DNA of 64,000 nt, taken from Leptospira sp. WS58.C1. GTDB lineage: Bacteria; Spirochaetota; Leptospiria; Leptospirales; Leptospiraceae. Every line of letters begins with the position of its first letter. Position 1 is the stretch's first letter. The notes below the pieces were generated by a model. That model saw nothing but the letters and a program-made list of their open reading frames with translations, made no database searches and was not told the origin of the DNA. Of this stretch, positions 39,578 through 51,181 are shown piece by piece. The DNA lies in NCBI RefSeq assembly GCF_040833995.1, contig NZ_CP162137.1:2960001-3024000 (forward strand), given 5' to 3'. The translations under genes and the position numbers were made by a program.

Positions 39578-40129
39578 TTATCTCAGGTTCCGGAACGGCA
39601 TACCGAAAGCGGCGAGAAGGCTATAAGCCTCTGCGTCCACCTTGGTGTTCGTTACGAAGGTCAGGTTCATCCCGTAGAGAGTGTTGATCTTATCCACTTT
39701 GATCTCGGGGAAGATGATTTGTTCTTTGATGCTAAAGTTATAGTTTCCGCGTCCGTCGAAACCTTTCTCGGAAACTCCCTTAAAGTCACGCACCCTTGGT
39801 AGAGCCACGTTCACCAAACGATCCAGAAACTCATACATATAGTTTCCACGTAAGGTAACAGTGGTACCGAGACTCATACCTTCACGGAGTTTAAATCCCG
39901 CGATGGATTTTTTAGCCTTGGTTTTAACCGGGCGTTGTCCGGTAATCAATGCGAGTTCTTCCACGGCTGCTTCCAATGCTTTCGGGTTGGTATGAGCCTC
40001 GCCCATTCCCACGTTTAGAACGATTTTTTCCAAACGAGGAACTTGCATGATGGACTTGAAGTTATATTGTTTCTGAAGAGCGGGAACGATTTCTTTCCCG
40101 TATTTTTCTCTCAATCTAGCTGCTGCCAT
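39578..40129 (-). CDS. rplE: 50S ribosomal protein L5
   Basis: A 183-residue L5 ([58 protein letters not shown]). It binds 5S rRNA and contacts the P-site tRNA. It starts 3 bp after rplX. Confidence 0.96.
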   Translation of the reverse strand: MAAARLREKYGKEIVPALQKQYNFKSIMQVPRLEKIVLNVGMGEAHTNPKALEAAVEELALITGQRPVKTKAKKSIAGFKLREGMSLGTTVTLRGNYMYEFLDRLVNVALPRVRDFKGVSEKGFDGRGNYNFSIKEQIIFPEIKVDKINTLYGMNLTFVTNTKVDAEAYSLLAAFGMPFRNLR

Positions 40130-40132
40130 GAC

Positions 40133-40486
40133 TTAGATCTCTTTCCCGTCCGCTTTTGAAACACGGACTTTTTTACCTTTATTCTCTTGGTAGCCCAGAC
40201 GAACTCCCTTCTTCTTTTTGGAATCGTAGAACATTACGTTGGAAATGTGCATTGGAGCTTCCACTTCTACGATACCACCTTGCGGGTTTTCTTGGGTAGG
40301 TCTTAAGAAACGTTTACGTTTGTTCAGTCCTTCTACTACTACACGATCCCTTTTCTTATCGATAACCAGGATCTTGCCTTTTTTACCTTTCTCTTTTCCT
40401 GCAATGACTACTACTTCGTCATCTTTATGCAGGCGAACGGACTTGAATTTTGTATATTCGGATCCCCGATACGTCAGCTTAGACAT
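40133..40486 (-). CDS. rplX: 50S ribosomal protein L24
   Basis: A 117-residue L24 with the KOW motif ([20 protein letters not shown]). Assembly initiator of the large subunit. Its start codon overlaps the rplN stop by one base. Confidence 0.96.
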   Translation of the reverse strand: MSKLTYRGSEYTKFKSVRLHKDDEVVVIAGKEKGKKGKILVIDKKRDRVVVEGLNKRKRFLRPTQENPQGGIVEVEAPMHISNVMFYDSKKKKGVRLGYQENKGKKVRVSKADGKEI

Positions 40487-40878
40487 TATAAAACCTCCGG
40501 CGCTAGGGAGATGATCTTAGCGTATTTTTTATCGCGAAGTTCGCGAGCTACTGGCCCGAAAATACGGGTCCCTTTCGGGTTTCCTTTGTCGTCGATAATT
40601 GCAACTGCGTTATCATCGAAACGGATATAAGAACCGTCCGGACGACGGATTTCTTTTTTAGTTCTAACAACAACTGCGCGTTGAACGGCCTTGTTATGGA
40701 CCTTCTTCCCCGTGGAATCCTTTAAACCATAAGCTGGTTGTGCGTCCTTAACGGCGACGATGATCTCGTCTCCTACGGAGGCGTAACGTTTTTTAGAGCC
40801 TCCTAGAACTTTAATACACATAACTCTTTTGATTCCGGAGTTATCGGCGACTTGGAGGATGGTTTCCTGTTGGATCAT
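40486..40878 (-). CDS. rplN: 50S ribosomal protein L14
   Basis: A 130-residue L14 ([50 protein letters not shown]). It is about 8 residues longer than the usual 122 because of an insertion near residues 48-58 ([11 protein letters not shown]). Confidence 0.96.
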   Translation of the reverse strand: MIQQETILQVADNSGIKRVMCIKVLGGSKKRYASVGDEIIVAVKDAQPAYGLKDSTGKKVHNKAVQRAVVVRTKKEIRRPDGSYIRFDDNAVAIIDDKGNPKGTRIFGPVARELRDKKYAKIISLAPEVL

Positions 40879-40879
40879 C

Positions 40880-41149
40880 TTACTTTGCCTTTTCTACGAT
40901 CTTAAATAGACGGTGACGCTTTTCACGGGATAGAGGTCTGGTTTCGATCGCCAGAATTCTATCTCCTACTTGGCATTCATTTCTTTCGTCATGAACCTTC
41001 ATTTTAATGGTTCTACGAACGATCTTCTTAAACTTAGGGTGAGTCTTACGAGCTTCCACGAGCATCACGAGGGTTTTATCCATAGCGGTGCTCACGACTT
41101 TACCTTCGCTCAGAAGTGATTTTTTTATATGCTTCTTTGCAGTTTCCAT
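40880..41149 (-). CDS. rpsQ: 30S ribosomal protein S17
   Basis: An 89-residue S17, OB fold ([58 protein letters not shown]). It binds the 5-prime domain of 16S rRNA. Confidence 0.96.
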   Translation of the reverse strand: METAKKHIKKSLLSEGKVVSTAMDKTLVMLVEARKTHPKFKKIVRRTIKMKVHDERNECQVGDRILAIETRPLSREKRHRLFKIVEKAK

Positions 41150-41151
41150 AA

Positions 41152-41454
41152 TCAGTTCGTTCCTTTAGCTGCTTTTTTAACAGAAGCATTCGCCTTTGCC
41201 AGAGCTTGTCTCTTACGAGTCGCTCTTGAATAACGTCTGGCTTTAGTGGAACCAGGCTTCGCAGCCAACTCTCTGTTCTTTTGGATAGTTAGAAGACGCG
41301 CGATTTTCTTTTTCGCGTTAGCAATCACCTTCGGGTTTTCCAAAGAACGAGCCACTCCGTATTGGAAACGTGCCGTACGAATGATCTTACGAGCATCTTC
41401 CAATTGTGCTAAAATTTCTGCGTCTTTCAATTCTGCGAGTTTGATCTTTTTCAC
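41152..41454 (-). CDS. rpmC: 50S ribosomal protein L29 with basic C-terminal extension
   Basis: A 100-residue protein; L29 normally has 60-70. The core ([19 protein letters not shown], then [20 protein letters not shown]) ends at about 62, followed by an Ala/Lys/Arg-rich tail. L29 lies by the tunnel exit next to L23, so the tail may reach that site. It overlaps rplP by 4 bp. Confidence 0.93.
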   Translation of the reverse strand: MKKIKLAELKDAEILAQLEDARKIIRTARFQYGVARSLENPKVIANAKKKIARLLTIQKNRELAAKPGSTKARRYSRATRKRQALAKANASVKKAAKGTN

Positions 41455-41864
41455 AGCGTAGACCTCTTCACAAATTCGGTTTGAACCGGCAGTTTATAAG
41501 CAGCCAGATCCAAAGCTTTTTTAGCGGTCGCTTCATCGATCCCGCTCATTTCGAATAAAACTCTACCAGGTCTGATCTCTGCGATCCAGAACTCAGGGTT
41601 ACCTTTACCTTTACCCATACGAGTTTCCGCTGGTTTTTTGGTAATAGGTAGATGAGGGAAGATCCGAATCCAAAGTTTCCCGCCTCTTTTAACCTGACGG
41701 TTGATAGTGATCCTTGCCGCTTCTATCTGTCTTGCAGTCAAACGTCCGGAAGTAACGGCTTTCAAACCGAACTCTCCGAAGGACACTTTGGAACCACGCT
41801 CGTCGTTTCCTTTCAAGCGGCCCCTTTGTCTTTTTCTGAACTTAACTCTTTTAGGTGATAACAT
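41451..41864 (-). CDS. rplP: 50S ribosomal protein L16
   Basis: A 137-residue L16 ([59 protein letters not shown]). It contacts A-site tRNA. Its stop overlaps the rpmC start (ATGA). Confidence 0.96.
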   Translation of the reverse strand: MLSPKRVKFRKRQRGRLKGNDERGSKVSFGEFGLKAVTSGRLTARQIEAARITINRQVKRGGKLWIRIFPHLPITKKPAETRMGKGKGNPEFWIAEIRPGRVLFEMSGIDEATAKKALDLAAYKLPVQTEFVKRSTL

Positions 41865-41894
41865 CGTTTTTTACCTTTGGATCATCAAAGACGA

Positions 41895-42572
41895 TCAGTT
41901 GGTCCTTCTCTTAACGGCGTATTTATCTTCTTCGGACTCTTCTTTATTGCTAATGAAGTCCCCGGTATAAGTCCAAACCTTCACTCCGATTTGTCCGAAA
42001 GTGGTGCTGGCTTCACGGAATCCTAGATCGATTTTCGCTCTAAGTGTATGAAGAGGAATTCTTCCTTCACGATAACCTTCGCGACGAGCCATGTCCGCTC
42101 CGTTCAAACGACCAGAGATAAGGATCTTAATTCCTTCTACTCCACCTCTCATCGCACGACGAAGTTCTTGTTTCATCACGCGGCGGAACGGTTGGCGCTC
42201 TTGGATTTGGATCGCGATAGACTCGGCGATACATTGTGCGATCGTCTCCGGCTTCTTAACTTCGATAATGTTGAGGTTAAGAGGTTTTTCGGTCATAGTC
42301 TTAAGGACTTTTTTAACGGCTTCGATATTCGCACCGTTTTTACCGATTACCACACCGGGTTTAGCAGTGTGAAGGTTTACATTGATCTTCTCAGGAAAAC
42401 GCTCCACTACAACTTTTACAACGCCTGCTTCTTTGAAACGGCCTTGGATAAATCTACGAATTCTAATATCTTCGTGCAGGTTCTTCTTATAGTCTGCTTG
42501 CGAGAACCAGATGGAATCCCATCCGCGGGTAATTCCGATACGAAGTCCGATTGGGTTAACTTTCTGTCCCAT
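41895..42572 (-). CDS. rpsC: 30S ribosomal protein S3
   Basis: A 225-residue S3 with a KH domain ([17 protein letters not shown]) and the C-terminal domain ([20 protein letters not shown]). It guards the mRNA entry channel. 30 bp separate it from rplP. Confidence 0.96.
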   Translation of the reverse strand: MGQKVNPIGLRIGITRGWDSIWFSQADYKKNLHEDIRIRRFIQGRFKEAGVVKVVVERFPEKINVNLHTAKPGVVIGKNGANIEAVKKVLKTMTEKPLNLNIIEVKKPETIAQCIAESIAIQIQERQPFRRVMKQELRRAMRGGVEGIKILISGRLNGADMARREGYREGRIPLHTLRAKIDLGFREASTTFGQIGVKVWTYTGDFISNKEESEEDKYAVKRRTN

Positions 42573-42583
42573 GATTTCCCCTA

Positions 42584-43194
<611 letters not shown>

Positions 43195-43199
43195 GATGA

Positions 43200-44039
43200 T
43201 TACCTGCTCCTATTTCCCTTTCTCTTCTGGATGATAAACTTGTCGGAAGGTTTAGCCCTACGACGAGTTTTGTATCCTTTGGTTGGAATACCCCAAGGAG
43301 TCACTGGGTGACGTCCTCCGGAAGTACGTCCTTCACCACCACCATGTGGGTGATCAACCGGGTTCATTACGACCCCTCTGACCTTAGGACGTTTTCCCAA
43401 CCATCTGTTTCTACCGGCTTTACCGATGGAAACAAGGTTATGATCTCTATTGCTGCAAACTCCAACGGTAGCGTAGCAGTTCTCATGAACTTTACGAACC
43501 TCGGAACTTGGAAGTTTCAGAAGAATATATTCTCCGTCTCTACCTGCGATAGTAGCGAAGGATCCTGCAGTTCTTGCGATCTGCCCGCCTCTTCCGATTT
43601 TCAATTCCACGTTATGTACGTTAGTGCCTGGAGGGATCTTTCCGAGTGGAAGCGCGTTTCCGATCTTAATCTCTACGCCTTCTCCGGAAGAAATTTTATC
43701 CCCTACCTTCAATCCTTCTGCGTTCAGGATGTATGCATATTCTCCGTCAGAGTAGCTGACAAGAGAGATGAACGCGGAACGATATGGATCGTATTCTACC
43801 GTTTTTACGGTAGCTGGAATCCCGGTTTTGCGACGTTTGAAGTCGATGATACGATATTTGCGTTTTACTCTTCCGCCTTTTCTGCGAACCGCAATTTTAC
43901 CGCCTTCTCCGCGACCTGCCTTGTAATTTAAGCTGATCGTTAAAGGGCGATACGGTTCCGACTCGGTAATTTCCTCGAAAGTTAATACCGATTTGAAACG
44001 GCTGGCGGAAGTAACGGGTTTAAATTTTTTAATTCCCAT
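43200..44039 (-). CDS. rplB: 50S ribosomal protein L2
   Basis: A 279-residue L2 ([29 protein letters not shown] RNA-binding block at [19 protein letters not shown], and [20 protein letters not shown] with the conserved His near the peptidyl-transferase centre). Confidence 0.96.
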   Translation of the reverse strand: MGIKKFKPVTSASRFKSVLTFEEITESEPYRPLTISLNYKAGRGEGGKIAVRRKGGRVKRKYRIIDFKRRKTGIPATVKTVEYDPYRSAFISLVSYSDGEYAYILNAEGLKVGDKISSGEGVEIKIGNALPLGKIPPGTNVHNVELKIGRGGQIARTAGSFATIAGRDGEYILLKLPSSEVRKVHENCYATVGVCSNRDHNLVSIGKAGRNRWLGKRPKVRGVVMNPVDHPHGGGEGRTSGGRHPVTPWGIPTKGYKTRRRAKPSDKFIIQKRKGNRSR

Positions 44040-44042
44040 TTC

Positions 44043-44351
44043 TTATGCTTCCTTTCCGAAGTCGATGCTCGCTCCGTCTTGGAAAGTCACGATTGCTTTT
44101 TTCCAATGAGCTTTAGGAGCGGGTAGATGACGGAATCTTTTTACTTTTCCGCGATACACTTGGATATTTACGGCAGAAGGTACTACATTGTAAATTTTGC
44201 GGAAAGCTTCCTTCACTAGAGTTTTGTTTGCTCTAGGGTGAATTTCCACGGTGTATTTTACGGTTCTTTTACCGGCTTTTTCACCGATCGTTTCCAGGTC
44301 TTGGGACTTCTCGGTAATAATCGGAGATAAGATCACTTCGTTAAGATTCAT
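44043..44351 (-). CDS. rplW: 50S ribosomal protein L23
   Basis: A 102-residue L23 ([44 protein letters not shown]). Docking site for SRP and trigger factor at the exit tunnel. It overlaps rplD by 4 bp. Confidence 0.95.
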   Translation of the reverse strand: MNLNEVILSPIITEKSQDLETIGEKAGKRTVKYTVEIHPRANKTLVKEAFRKIYNVVPSAVNIQVYRGKVKRFRHLPAPKAHWKKAIVTFQDGASIDFGKEA

Positions 44352-44983
44352 TTTCCTTCTCCGTAATGTTTGAGAATTTCTCCCAAAGCGCCTTCAGTGA
44401 TTACAAGATTTCTGTTATACAGAATGTCTCGAACCGCGATACGTTTGGAGTTGATGTATTTTACGGTAGGGATATTGCGAACGGACTTTTTAAGGAAGTC
44501 GTTCTCTCCACCTACTAAGAATCCGATCACTCCGGTGTTCTTTAATCCGATATTATTAAATAAAGTAGAGAAAGCTTTCGTGCTGAATTCTTTCGGATCC
44601 AGATCTTCTACTACTTTAATGACCGCGTCTTGAGCCTTCTTATTCAAAACGGAAAGTACCGCTCTGCGTTTCACTTTTGGAGAAACATTATAAGAATAAT
44701 CTCTCTTGCGAGGCCCGTGAACAGTACCACCGCCCACCCACTGAGGTGCACGGATAGAACCCTGACGAGCTCTACCGGTTCCTTTTTGGGACCAAGGCTT
44801 TTTACCACCCCCGGAAACTTCCGAGCGGGTTTTGGTATGATGATTCCCGGAACGGAGGTTAGCATTCTCCGCTTTGATGGCGTCGTAAATCGCGCCACTG
44901 CTATATTTGGATTCGAACAACGCTGATGGAAGTTCGATTTCCGAGAGCAGTTTTCCTTCTTTTGAGTACTTCTGTGCTTTCAT
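44348..44983 (-). CDS. rplD: 50S ribosomal protein L4
   Basis: A 211-residue L4. [20 protein letters not shown] and [20 protein letters not shown] form the extended tunnel loop. In E. coli L4 represses the S10 operon. Confidence 0.96.
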   Translation of the reverse strand: MKAQKYSKEGKLLSEIELPSALFESKYSSGAIYDAIKAENANLRSGNHHTKTRSEVSGGGKKPWSQKGTGRARQGSIRAPQWVGGGTVHGPRKRDYSYNVSPKVKRRAVLSVLNKKAQDAVIKVVEDLDPKEFSTKAFSTLFNNIGLKNTGVIGFLVGGENDFLKKSVRNIPTVKYINSKRIAVRDILYNRNLVITEGALGEILKHYGEGK

Positions 44984-44998
44984 GACTAACCGCGGTCT

Positions 44999-45619
44999 TT
45001 ATATCTTCTCAATAGTGATGATGGAGTTTGCAGGTCCCGGAACGGATCCGCTTACAAAAACCAAATTTTCTGCTTCGTGAATACGAACCACTTTCAGGTT
45101 CAATACAGTCTTTGTATCAAAACCCATGCGGCCCGGTAATTTACGACCTTTGAATACTCTTCCAGGAGTGGTGTTGGATCCCATGGATCCAGGGTGTCTA
45201 TGAAAACGAGAACCGTGAGCGCCTGGTCCACCATGGTGTCCGTATCTTTTGATAACACCTTGGAAACCTTTACCTTTGCTAGTTCCTGTAACTTTTACAG
45301 TATCCGAAACCGCAAACACGTCTTGTGCTTTTATCTCAGCTCCGGCAGCCGGCTCTTCGCCGAAATTCCGGAATTCCTTCAACACTCTCTTAGGAGCAAG
45401 GCCTGCTTTAACCAAATGACCCTTTTGTCCTTTGGTCAGGTGTTTTTCTTTATCATCCTGAAAAGCCAACTGAATCGCGTCGTAACCGTCCGTAGCTGCG
45501 GACTTGACTTGGGAAACTGCGCAGGGACCTACTTCTAAGACGGTCACAGGAATAATGTTTCCTTGCTCGTCGAAGATTTGGGACATCCCTATCTTTTTAC
45601 CGATTAATCCCTTTGCCAT
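44999..45619 (-). CDS. rplC: 50S ribosomal protein L3
   Basis: A 206-residue L3 ([60 protein letters not shown]). It initiates large-subunit assembly. 15 bp separate it from rplD. Confidence 0.96.
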   Translation of the reverse strand: MAKGLIGKKIGMSQIFDEQGNIIPVTVLEVGPCAVSQVKSAATDGYDAIQLAFQDDKEKHLTKGQKGHLVKAGLAPKRVLKEFRNFGEEPAAGAEIKAQDVFAVSDTVKVTGTSKGKGFQGVIKRYGHHGGPGAHGSRFHRHPGSMGSNTTPGRVFKGRKLPGRMGFDTKTVLNLKVVRIHEAENLVFVSGSVPGPANSIITIEKI

Positions 45620-45630
45620 TTTTTCTTCCC

Positions 45631-45939
45631 TTAGGATTTAATATCCACTGAAACACCTGCAGGGAGCTGTAGCTTCATCAAAGCTTCAACTGTGTCTTCG
45701 TTGGTGTCCAGAATGTCGATGAGCCTTTTGTGAGTTTTCATCTCAAACTGCTCTCTTGATTTTTTATTTACGTGTGGAGAACGGAGGACTGTGTATATTT
45801 CCTTCTTCGTTGGAAGAGGAATCGGACCGGAGACAGTAGCTCCGGTCCTTTTGGCAGTCGCAACGATCTCGTAAGTTGATTGGTCGATCAACTTATGATC
45901 GAAAGCTTTAAGCTTTACTCTGATCTTTTGGCCAGCCAT
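45631..45939 (-). CDS. rpsJ: 30S ribosomal protein S10
   Basis: A 102-residue S10 ([58 protein letters not shown]). It also acts in antitermination (NusE). It follows tuf by 10 bp, giving the tuf-rpsJ junction typical of many bacteria. Confidence 0.96.
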   Translation of the reverse strand: MAGQKIRVKLKAFDHKLIDQSTYEIVATAKRTGATVSGPIPLPTKKEIYTVLRSPHVNKKSREQFEMKTHKRLIDILDTNEDTVEALMKLQLPAGVSVDIKS

Positions 45940-45949
45940 TCCCTTTCTC

Positions 45950-47155
45950 TTACTCGGTGATCTCAGCCACTACGCCGGAACCGATAGTCTTTCCACCTTC
46001 GCGGATCGCGAATTTAAGACCTTTGTCCATAGCGATCGGGTGGATCAACTCGATGCTCATTGTAACGTTGTCACCAGGCATTACCATTTCCATACCGTTA
46101 GGCAGGTTACAAACGCCGGTGATGTCGGTAGTTCTGAAATAGAACTGTGGACGGTAGTTATTGAAGAATGGAGTGTGACGTCCACCTTCGTCCTTAGTAA
46201 GAACGTAAACTTCCGCGTTGAATTTTTTGTGAGGAGTGATTGATCCCGGCTTAGCAAGGACCTGTCCTCTCTCGATGTCCTCTTTTTTGGTTCCACGAAG
46301 AAGAGCACCGATATTGTCTCCAGCTTCTGCGGAATCTAAAAGTTTACGGAACATTTCGATACCGGTAACAACGGTTTTAGTAGTAGGACGAATACCAACG
46401 ATTTCAACTTCGTCGTTGATTTTCAAAGTTCCTTGCTCTACTCTTCCGGTTGCCACAGTTCCACGACCAGTGATAGAGAATACGTCCTCTACTGGCATTA
46501 GGAAAGGTTTGTCGGTAATACGTTTTGGATTTGGAACGTAAGTGTCCAGAGCTTCCATCAACTTAACGATCGCTTGGGTTCCGAGTTCTGAATCTTCTCC
46601 TTCGAGAGCTTTCAGAGCGGATCCGTAAACGATAGGGGTATCGTCGCCAGGGAAGCTGTATTTGTTAAGAAGGTCGCGAACGTCCATCTCAACCATTTGG
46701 ATCATCTCTTCGCGTTCGTCCGCAGCAAGCATGTCCGCTTTGTTGATGAATACGATGATATAAGGAACACCTACCTGACGAGCGAGCAGGATATGCTCTT
46801 TCGTTTGAGGCATTGGTCCGTCAGTTGCGGAAACAACTAGGATCGCAGCGTCCATCTGAGCAGCACCGGTGATCATGTTTTTAACATAGTCAGCGTGACC
46901 TGGGCAGTCAACGTGAGCATAGTGGCGATTCGCTGTCTCATACTCTTGGTGAGAAGTAGCGATGGTGATCCCACGAGCTTTTTCCTCAGGTGCGTTATCG
47001 ATTTGGTCGTAAGCTACGGCTTTGTTTTTTCCACCCAATACTTTTGCAAGCGTAGTGGTGATTGCTGCCGTTAGCGTGGTTTTTCCATGGTCAACGTGTC
47101 CGATTGTACCAACGTTTAAGTGTGGTTTGGACCTGTCGAATTTCTCCTTAGCCAT
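45950..47155 (-). CDS. tuf: elongation factor Tu
   Basis: A 401-residue EF-Tu: [12 protein letters not shown]-loop, [14 protein letters not shown] switch [21 protein letters not shown] with the catalytic His, and NKADM. Domains II and III are complete and end in [17 protein letters not shown]. It delivers aminoacyl-tRNA to the ribosome. It is 51 bp downstream of the EF-G/TetM-like gene. Confidence 0.97.
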   Translation of the reverse strand: MAKEKFDRSKPHLNVGTIGHVDHGKTTLTAAITTTLAKVLGGKNKAVAYDQIDNAPEEKARGITIATSHQEYETANRHYAHVDCPGHADYVKNMITGAAQMDAAILVVSATDGPMPQTKEHILLARQVGVPYIIVFINKADMLAADEREEMIQMVEMDVRDLLNKYSFPGDDTPIVYGSALKALEGEDSELGTQAIVKLMEALDTYVPNPKRITDKPFLMPVEDVFSITGRGTVATGRVEQGTLKINDEVEIVGIRPTTKTVVTGIEMFRKLLDSAEAGDNIGALLRGTKKEDIERGQVLAKPGSITPHKKFNAEVYVLTKDEGGRHTPFFNNYRPQFYFRTTDITGVCNLPNGMEMVMPGDNVTMSIELIHPIAMDKGLKFAIREGGKTIGSGVVAEITE

Positions 47156-47206
47156 AGCGTTTTAAACTCCTTACTTTATTAACAAATCCGAATACGGACT
47201 TGTTTG

Positions 47207-49087
47207 TTAAAACAATACAGAATGGTTATCAAAGTCAAAAAGGGTGTCCAAAGACAGGACGCCCCTTCCCTGTGCCATATTTCTAAGGACACCGCTAAAG
47301 CCAAGCAAGTTTTGCGTAGAAGCGCTTGCCTGGATCAAATGACGCCCTTCGGTCAACTCAGTGACCTTACGAATCTTCGCGTCCCTCTTAGCCAAACTGG
47401 CCAATATATCTCCGAGATATTGATTCGGTGTAAGAATCTCTAACTCGGAAAGGGGACCAATGAAATCCGAATGATTCGGAATTATGTCCTTTAAACCTTT
47501 GATGACAGCTACTTTGATCAGGGAAGAAACATCGAAAGACTTTGTCTCACTTGGAGGCTCGTAACCTTCGATGATCATTTGTAGACCGAGAACTTCCTCT
47601 CCGTCTATTCCCCGGGCGGTGACTTCCGTAAATGCGGATGAAATCGCCTCTTTGATTGGATCAGCTAGCTGAACATTAAACCGCACTCCCTTGGAAAAGT
47701 TGTGAGAACTTTCCAAGGACGCGAGCACCTGACCGCTCGAGATCTTTTGATCGAACGCGGTATGCTGAAATGCGACCTTTTGAACCAAATTTTTCCATAG
47801 AGCAAATCTTGCAACTTTGATTCCACTTGTTTGAAAACTTTTCGAAAAAGATTCCTTCAAACGGGAAAGAGAGATCTCTAAATGCAACTCGCCTGTCCCT
47901 GATAAGCGAAATTGTCCCGTTTCCATGAGAATATCCACGCTTACCGCTTCGTCTAGCCAGGCCAGATCCTGGAGGCGATCCCAAAGCTCCTGTCGATCTT
48001 CTTCTTTTTCCGGTTCAACCAAGATCTGGAATTGTTTTCTGATCGGAGAAAGTAACGTTTTGGTTCCATTTTTTGTATTATGTCTCGAAAGAATTTCTCC
48101 CGGAGTCCAATCAAGGAGGGAAGTGGTTGCGAGAAGTTCTCCTACTTCTCCTTTGCTGACTTCGTCGTAGTCTCTTGCGGAAATTTGGTATAAGTTCTCT
48201 ATCTTATGTTTCGTTTCTCCGTGAAAGAAGAAGTCCCCGATCTTAATGGGGGCCAATGTTTGGAAATGAAGAAGTTTTCCAAGTTCCGGATGGATCTCTC
48301 TTTTGAAGGCAATCCCGATTTGTTCTTTGGGAGAAGAGTGAGAAGGTTTGCCTAGAGCGAGAACCTCCAAGAACGAAAGTAATTCCCGTACGCCAAGACC
48401 TTGTAGAGCGGAACCTCCGAGGATGGGAAAAATTTTCCCTTCCCAAAAACCTTTTACCAAACCCTCCAGCGCCAGTTTAGGAAGAAGGTCATGGTTTTTT
48501 AGATATTCTTCCGATAAATCATGATCCCATTCTATCATAGGTAGGAGCTCCGACTCCTGACCTTCTCCTTTTAAAACAGGAATACTACCGTCTTCTTTGA
48601 ATAAAAGGATTGGTTCTTTTCCCAAGGCAACTTCCAGATCCACTAGAGGGGAAAGAATATCGGCTCCGTGGCGATCCAGTTTATTTAAAAAAAATAATAT
48701 TGGTTTTTGTGATTTTCGAAGAGCCTCCACATTCTGGAAGGTTTGGGATTTTAATCCTTCGAACGAATCGATGAGAACGAGGCCGAAATCGGAAACCAGT
48801 AGTGAAGCATTTGCCTGGGACTGAAAATCCAAATGCCCCGGATTATCCACGAACTGTAGAATGACCCGAGAATTTTCCGCATCCGGATACGGGATCCTGG
48901 CCACAGTGGATTGGATAGAAATTCCTCTTTCTATCTCCTCGGGAAGATAGTCCGACTCGGTGGTACCTTCTTCTATTCTGCCCGGAGCGGAAATTTTGCC
49001 GGTCTCGAATAAGATCCTCTCTAAGAGTGTGGTTTTGCCCGCATCAATATGTGCGAATATTCCTGGATTTAAGAATGGTACTGACAT
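47207..49087 (-). CDS. EF-G/ribosome-protection-type translational GTPase
   Basis: A 626-residue translational GTPase. AHIDAGKTT (12-20), RGISIQ, VDNPGHLDF (80-88) and NKLDR (135-139) are the G motifs; the G3 motif has Asn where EF-G and TetM have Thr (DTPG). Length and the N-terminal blocks (EEGTTESDYLPEEIERGISIQ split at 39-60, ALRKSQKPILFFLNKLD) resemble TetM-type ribosome-protection proteins rather than the roughly 700-residue EF-G. It lies where fusA is often found, ahead of tuf, but rpsL and rpsG are not adjacent. It may remove a stalled ligand or act as a variant EF-G; tetracycline resistance cannot be inferred. Confidence 0.75.
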   Translation of the reverse strand: MSVPFLNPGIFAHIDAGKTTLLERILFETGKISAPGRIEEGTTESDYLPEEIERGISIQSTVARIPYPDAENSRVILQFVDNPGHLDFQSQANASLLVSDFGLVLIDSFEGLKSQTFQNVEALRKSQKPILFFLNKLDRHGADILSPLVDLEVALGKEPILLFKEDGSIPVLKGEGQESELLPMIEWDHDLSEEYLKNHDLLPKLALEGLVKGFWEGKIFPILGGSALQGLGVRELLSFLEVLALGKPSHSSPKEQIGIAFKREIHPELGKLLHFQTLAPIKIGDFFFHGETKHKIENLYQISARDYDEVSKGEVGELLATTSLLDWTPGEILSRHNTKNGTKTLLSPIRKQFQILVEPEKEEDRQELWDRLQDLAWLDEAVSVDILMETGQFRLSGTGELHLEISLSRLKESFSKSFQTSGIKVARFALWKNLVQKVAFQHTAFDQKISSGQVLASLESSHNFSKGVRFNVQLADPIKEAISSAFTEVTARGIDGEEVLGLQMIIEGYEPPSETKSFDVSSLIKVAVIKGLKDIIPNHSDFIGPLSELEILTPNQYLGDILASLAKRDAKIRKVTELTEGRHLIQASASTQNLLGFSGVLRNMAQGRGVLSLDTLFDFDNHSVLF

Positions 49088-49155
49088 GAGGAAAGACTGC
49101 TTGCGAAATCCATTCGCTCTTTTGCGAGACTCTAAGTCAATTCGAAGAGAGCTGC

Positions 49156-49219
49156 ATAGTTCGCACAGAGATCACGGAGAACACAGAGGTTTTTCTCAGT
49201 GGCCTCCGTGCGAAACTAT
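49156..49219. repeat. imperfect long inverted repeat with CACAGAG motifs
   Basis: The outer arms ATAGTTCGCACAGAG and (reverse complement) ATAGTTTCGCACGGAG differ by one inserted T and one substitution. Inside, CACTGAG and CTCTGTG can form a second stem. The right arm includes the TAG stop of the GH1 gene, so the structure would fold at its mRNA 3-prime end. No T-run follows, so it is not a standard terminator. Confidence 0.65.
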
Positions 49220-50514
49220 CCTCTAAGTTGGATCTTTTTGGTTCGACAGATCTCCGCGTAACGAAGCGCACTTAAGCGCGGTTTTCTTTTCATTGTAGTA
49301 TAATCCACTTCTACCAAACCGAAACGAGGACCGTATCCGTCGTTCCATTCTAAATTATCCAGAAAGGACCAATGGTAATAACGCTCAACCCCTACTCCCT
49401 CATCCAGAAGACGTTTAATCTGATAGAGATGGTCCACGATATATTTTTCTCTCTTCTCGTCTTTTGCGTCCGGAATTCCATTCTCCGTGATATAGATAGG
49501 AAGTTTGTATCTGTCCCAAGTACGACGGCAAACTTTATAGAGGCCTTCCGGATAAATTTCCCAACCCAGATCATTCTTTTCCGAATCGGAAATACTAGGA
49601 TCCACCATAGGAGTGGCGAATAGATTCCCGGGATTATAGCTAGCTTTGAACAGATGTCTGGAATAATAATTGATCCCTATAAAATCGCAAAAAATCCCCT
49701 CCCCCTCCGGATAACCGAATCCTAAAGGAAAACAAAGTTTGCCTTCCACAAAACCTTTCATTTGGATCTCGTGAAATAGATAATCGCTTAGAAAGCGGCC
49801 TAGTTTAGCCAGCGGATGAGAATTAAAAGGTTCGAATATGGCAAGGTGGTGGGCGAAACCCACTTTTGTTTCTCCTTTAAAACCTTTTTCTTTTCGGATC
49901 TTATGAATGAGCTTGTAGGATTTGAGATGTGCGATCACTAAACGTTTAGTGACTTTCATATAAGCGGCAATATCGCCGTGACTTCCCGGTGGATATTTTC
50001 CGTCCATGTAACTATCGTTTGCGAATACGTTCGGTTCGTTGATGGTGCACCATTCCGAAACCAAATCCCCAAAACTTTTAGCGGAGAAGTCCACGAAGCG
50101 AATAAAATCCTCGACCGCATTTTCGGAGAGCCATCCTCCTTTTTCTTGGAACCACTGAGGACAAGAAAAATGATGGAGAGTTACAAGCGGTTTGATCCCT
50201 GCTTGGATGAGTCTCCGAAACTCGTCTCTATAATGTTCTACCCCTTCCTTAGACCATTCTCCTTGTTTGGGCTCTATTCGACTCCACTCGATACTCATTC
50301 TATAACATTCTTGGTGAAGTTGAGAAAGAAGTTCTATATCCTCTACATACTTACGATAATGATCCGCTCCCGTGATGGAAGATTCTCCGTCTCCAACTTT
50401 TCCGATGAGAGACCATGCATACCAATTATTATTGATATCACCTCCTTCTATCTGCGTTGCCGCAGTTGCACAACCTAATAAAAAATCTTTTGGAAGTTCG
50501 AAATTATTGCTCAT
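49216..50514 (-). CDS. GH1 beta-glycosidase
   Basis: A 432-residue family 1 glycosidase of the TIM-barrel type. FLLGCATAATQIEGG, RMSIEWSRIEP, the acid/base Glu160 in WCTINEPN, and the nucleophile Glu344 in YITENGIPD are all present. There is no signal peptide, so it acts on imported beta-glucosides or similar. Its ATG lies inside the last codons of the TetR gene (11-bp overlap), so the two are co-translated and the TetR protein is probably its regulator. Confidence 0.93.
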   Translation of the reverse strand: MSNNFELPKDFLLGCATAATQIEGGDINNNWYAWSLIGKVGDGESSITGADHYRKYVEDIELLSQLHQECYRMSIEWSRIEPKQGEWSKEGVEHYRDEFRRLIQAGIKPLVTLHHFSCPQWFQEKGGWLSENAVEDFIRFVDFSAKSFGDLVSEWCTINEPNVFANDSYMDGKYPPGSHGDIAAYMKVTKRLVIAHLKSYKLIHKIRKEKGFKGETKVGFAHHLAIFEPFNSHPLAKLGRFLSDYLFHEIQMKGFVEGKLCFPLGFGYPEGEGIFCDFIGINYYSRHLFKASYNPGNLFATPMVDPSISDSEKNDLGWEIYPEGLYKVCRRTWDRYKLPIYITENGIPDAKDEKREKYIVDHLYQIKRLLDEGVGVERYYHWSFLDNLEWNDGYGPRFGLVEVDYTTMKRKPRLSALRYAEICRTKKIQLRG

Positions 50515-51181
50515 TTGGTTTCTCCTTTTTTGCTCTCGGTTCTTTTTCCGGAATAAGTGCGATAACGATCAGATCGATTTGAGTTTGTATAAGGGTCATA
50601 CCTTCCACTCCGAATTCCCTATGTATAAGATTCTCGCGAAGTGCGACCCTTTGTCCTAATGCCCAGAGAACAGTGGTAATCGTAGGTACTAAGATAGATG
50701 GCGGAGCAGGAAGTTTCAAACTTCCGTCTTTTTCTCCTTTCTCTAAAATTTGAGAGATTAAACCTTCTGTGACTTGGAACTCCGCATACATGGATTTTTC
50801 GGAAGAAAGATCCAATTGAAAATTCGGTCTCTCCCGAAACACGAAGTCGAACTCTGCGGCAAAACGGACCAGGTCTTTATGTATCTCCAGATGGCGGGCT
50901 AAGGTTTCCAAAAAGTAAGAAAGCTCCTGTCTTCCCGTTAAACCGGAACCTCGGAGTAACCTGAATGTTTCCTGCTGGAATTCATTCCAGGGAGCCAAAA
51001 GTTTACGGAGTACCGCAATCACGAGAGATTCTTTTGTCTCGAAATAACGATACAAATTGCGCCTAGTACAATTCGCCAGGGCCGCAATCTCTTCCATAGA
51101 AACTTCCAGGAGTCCTTTGGTCAAAAAGAGGGATTCTGCGGCTTCTAGAACGAGTTCTCGGGTTTGTTCTTTTACTCCCAC
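50504..51181 (-). CDS. TetR-family regulator of the GH1 operon
   Basis: A 225-residue TetR repressor from a GTG start with AGGGG upstream. The HTH is LLEVSMEEIAALANCTRRNLYRYFETKESL, split at about 19-51. A palindrome with 11-bp arms lies 14 bp upstream of the start and should be its own operator. It forms an operon with the GH1 gene. Confidence 0.92.
   Translation of the reverse strand: MGVKEQTRELVLEAAESLFLTKGLLEVSMEEIAALANCTRRNLYRYFETKESLVIAVLRKLLAPWNEFQQETFRLLRGSGLTGRQELSYFLETLARHLEIHKDLVRFAAEFDFVFRERPNFQLDLSSEKSMYAEFQVTEGLISQILEKGEKDGSLKLPAPPSILVPTITTVLWALGQRVALRENLIHREFGVEGMTLIQTQIDLIVIALIPEKEPRAKKEKPNEQ

Noticed and set aside
47207..49087. Tetracycline resistance gene
   Set aside because: The protein is TetM-shaped, but similarity in shape and G motifs does not show resistance, and its place in the ribosomal cluster suggests a housekeeping role.
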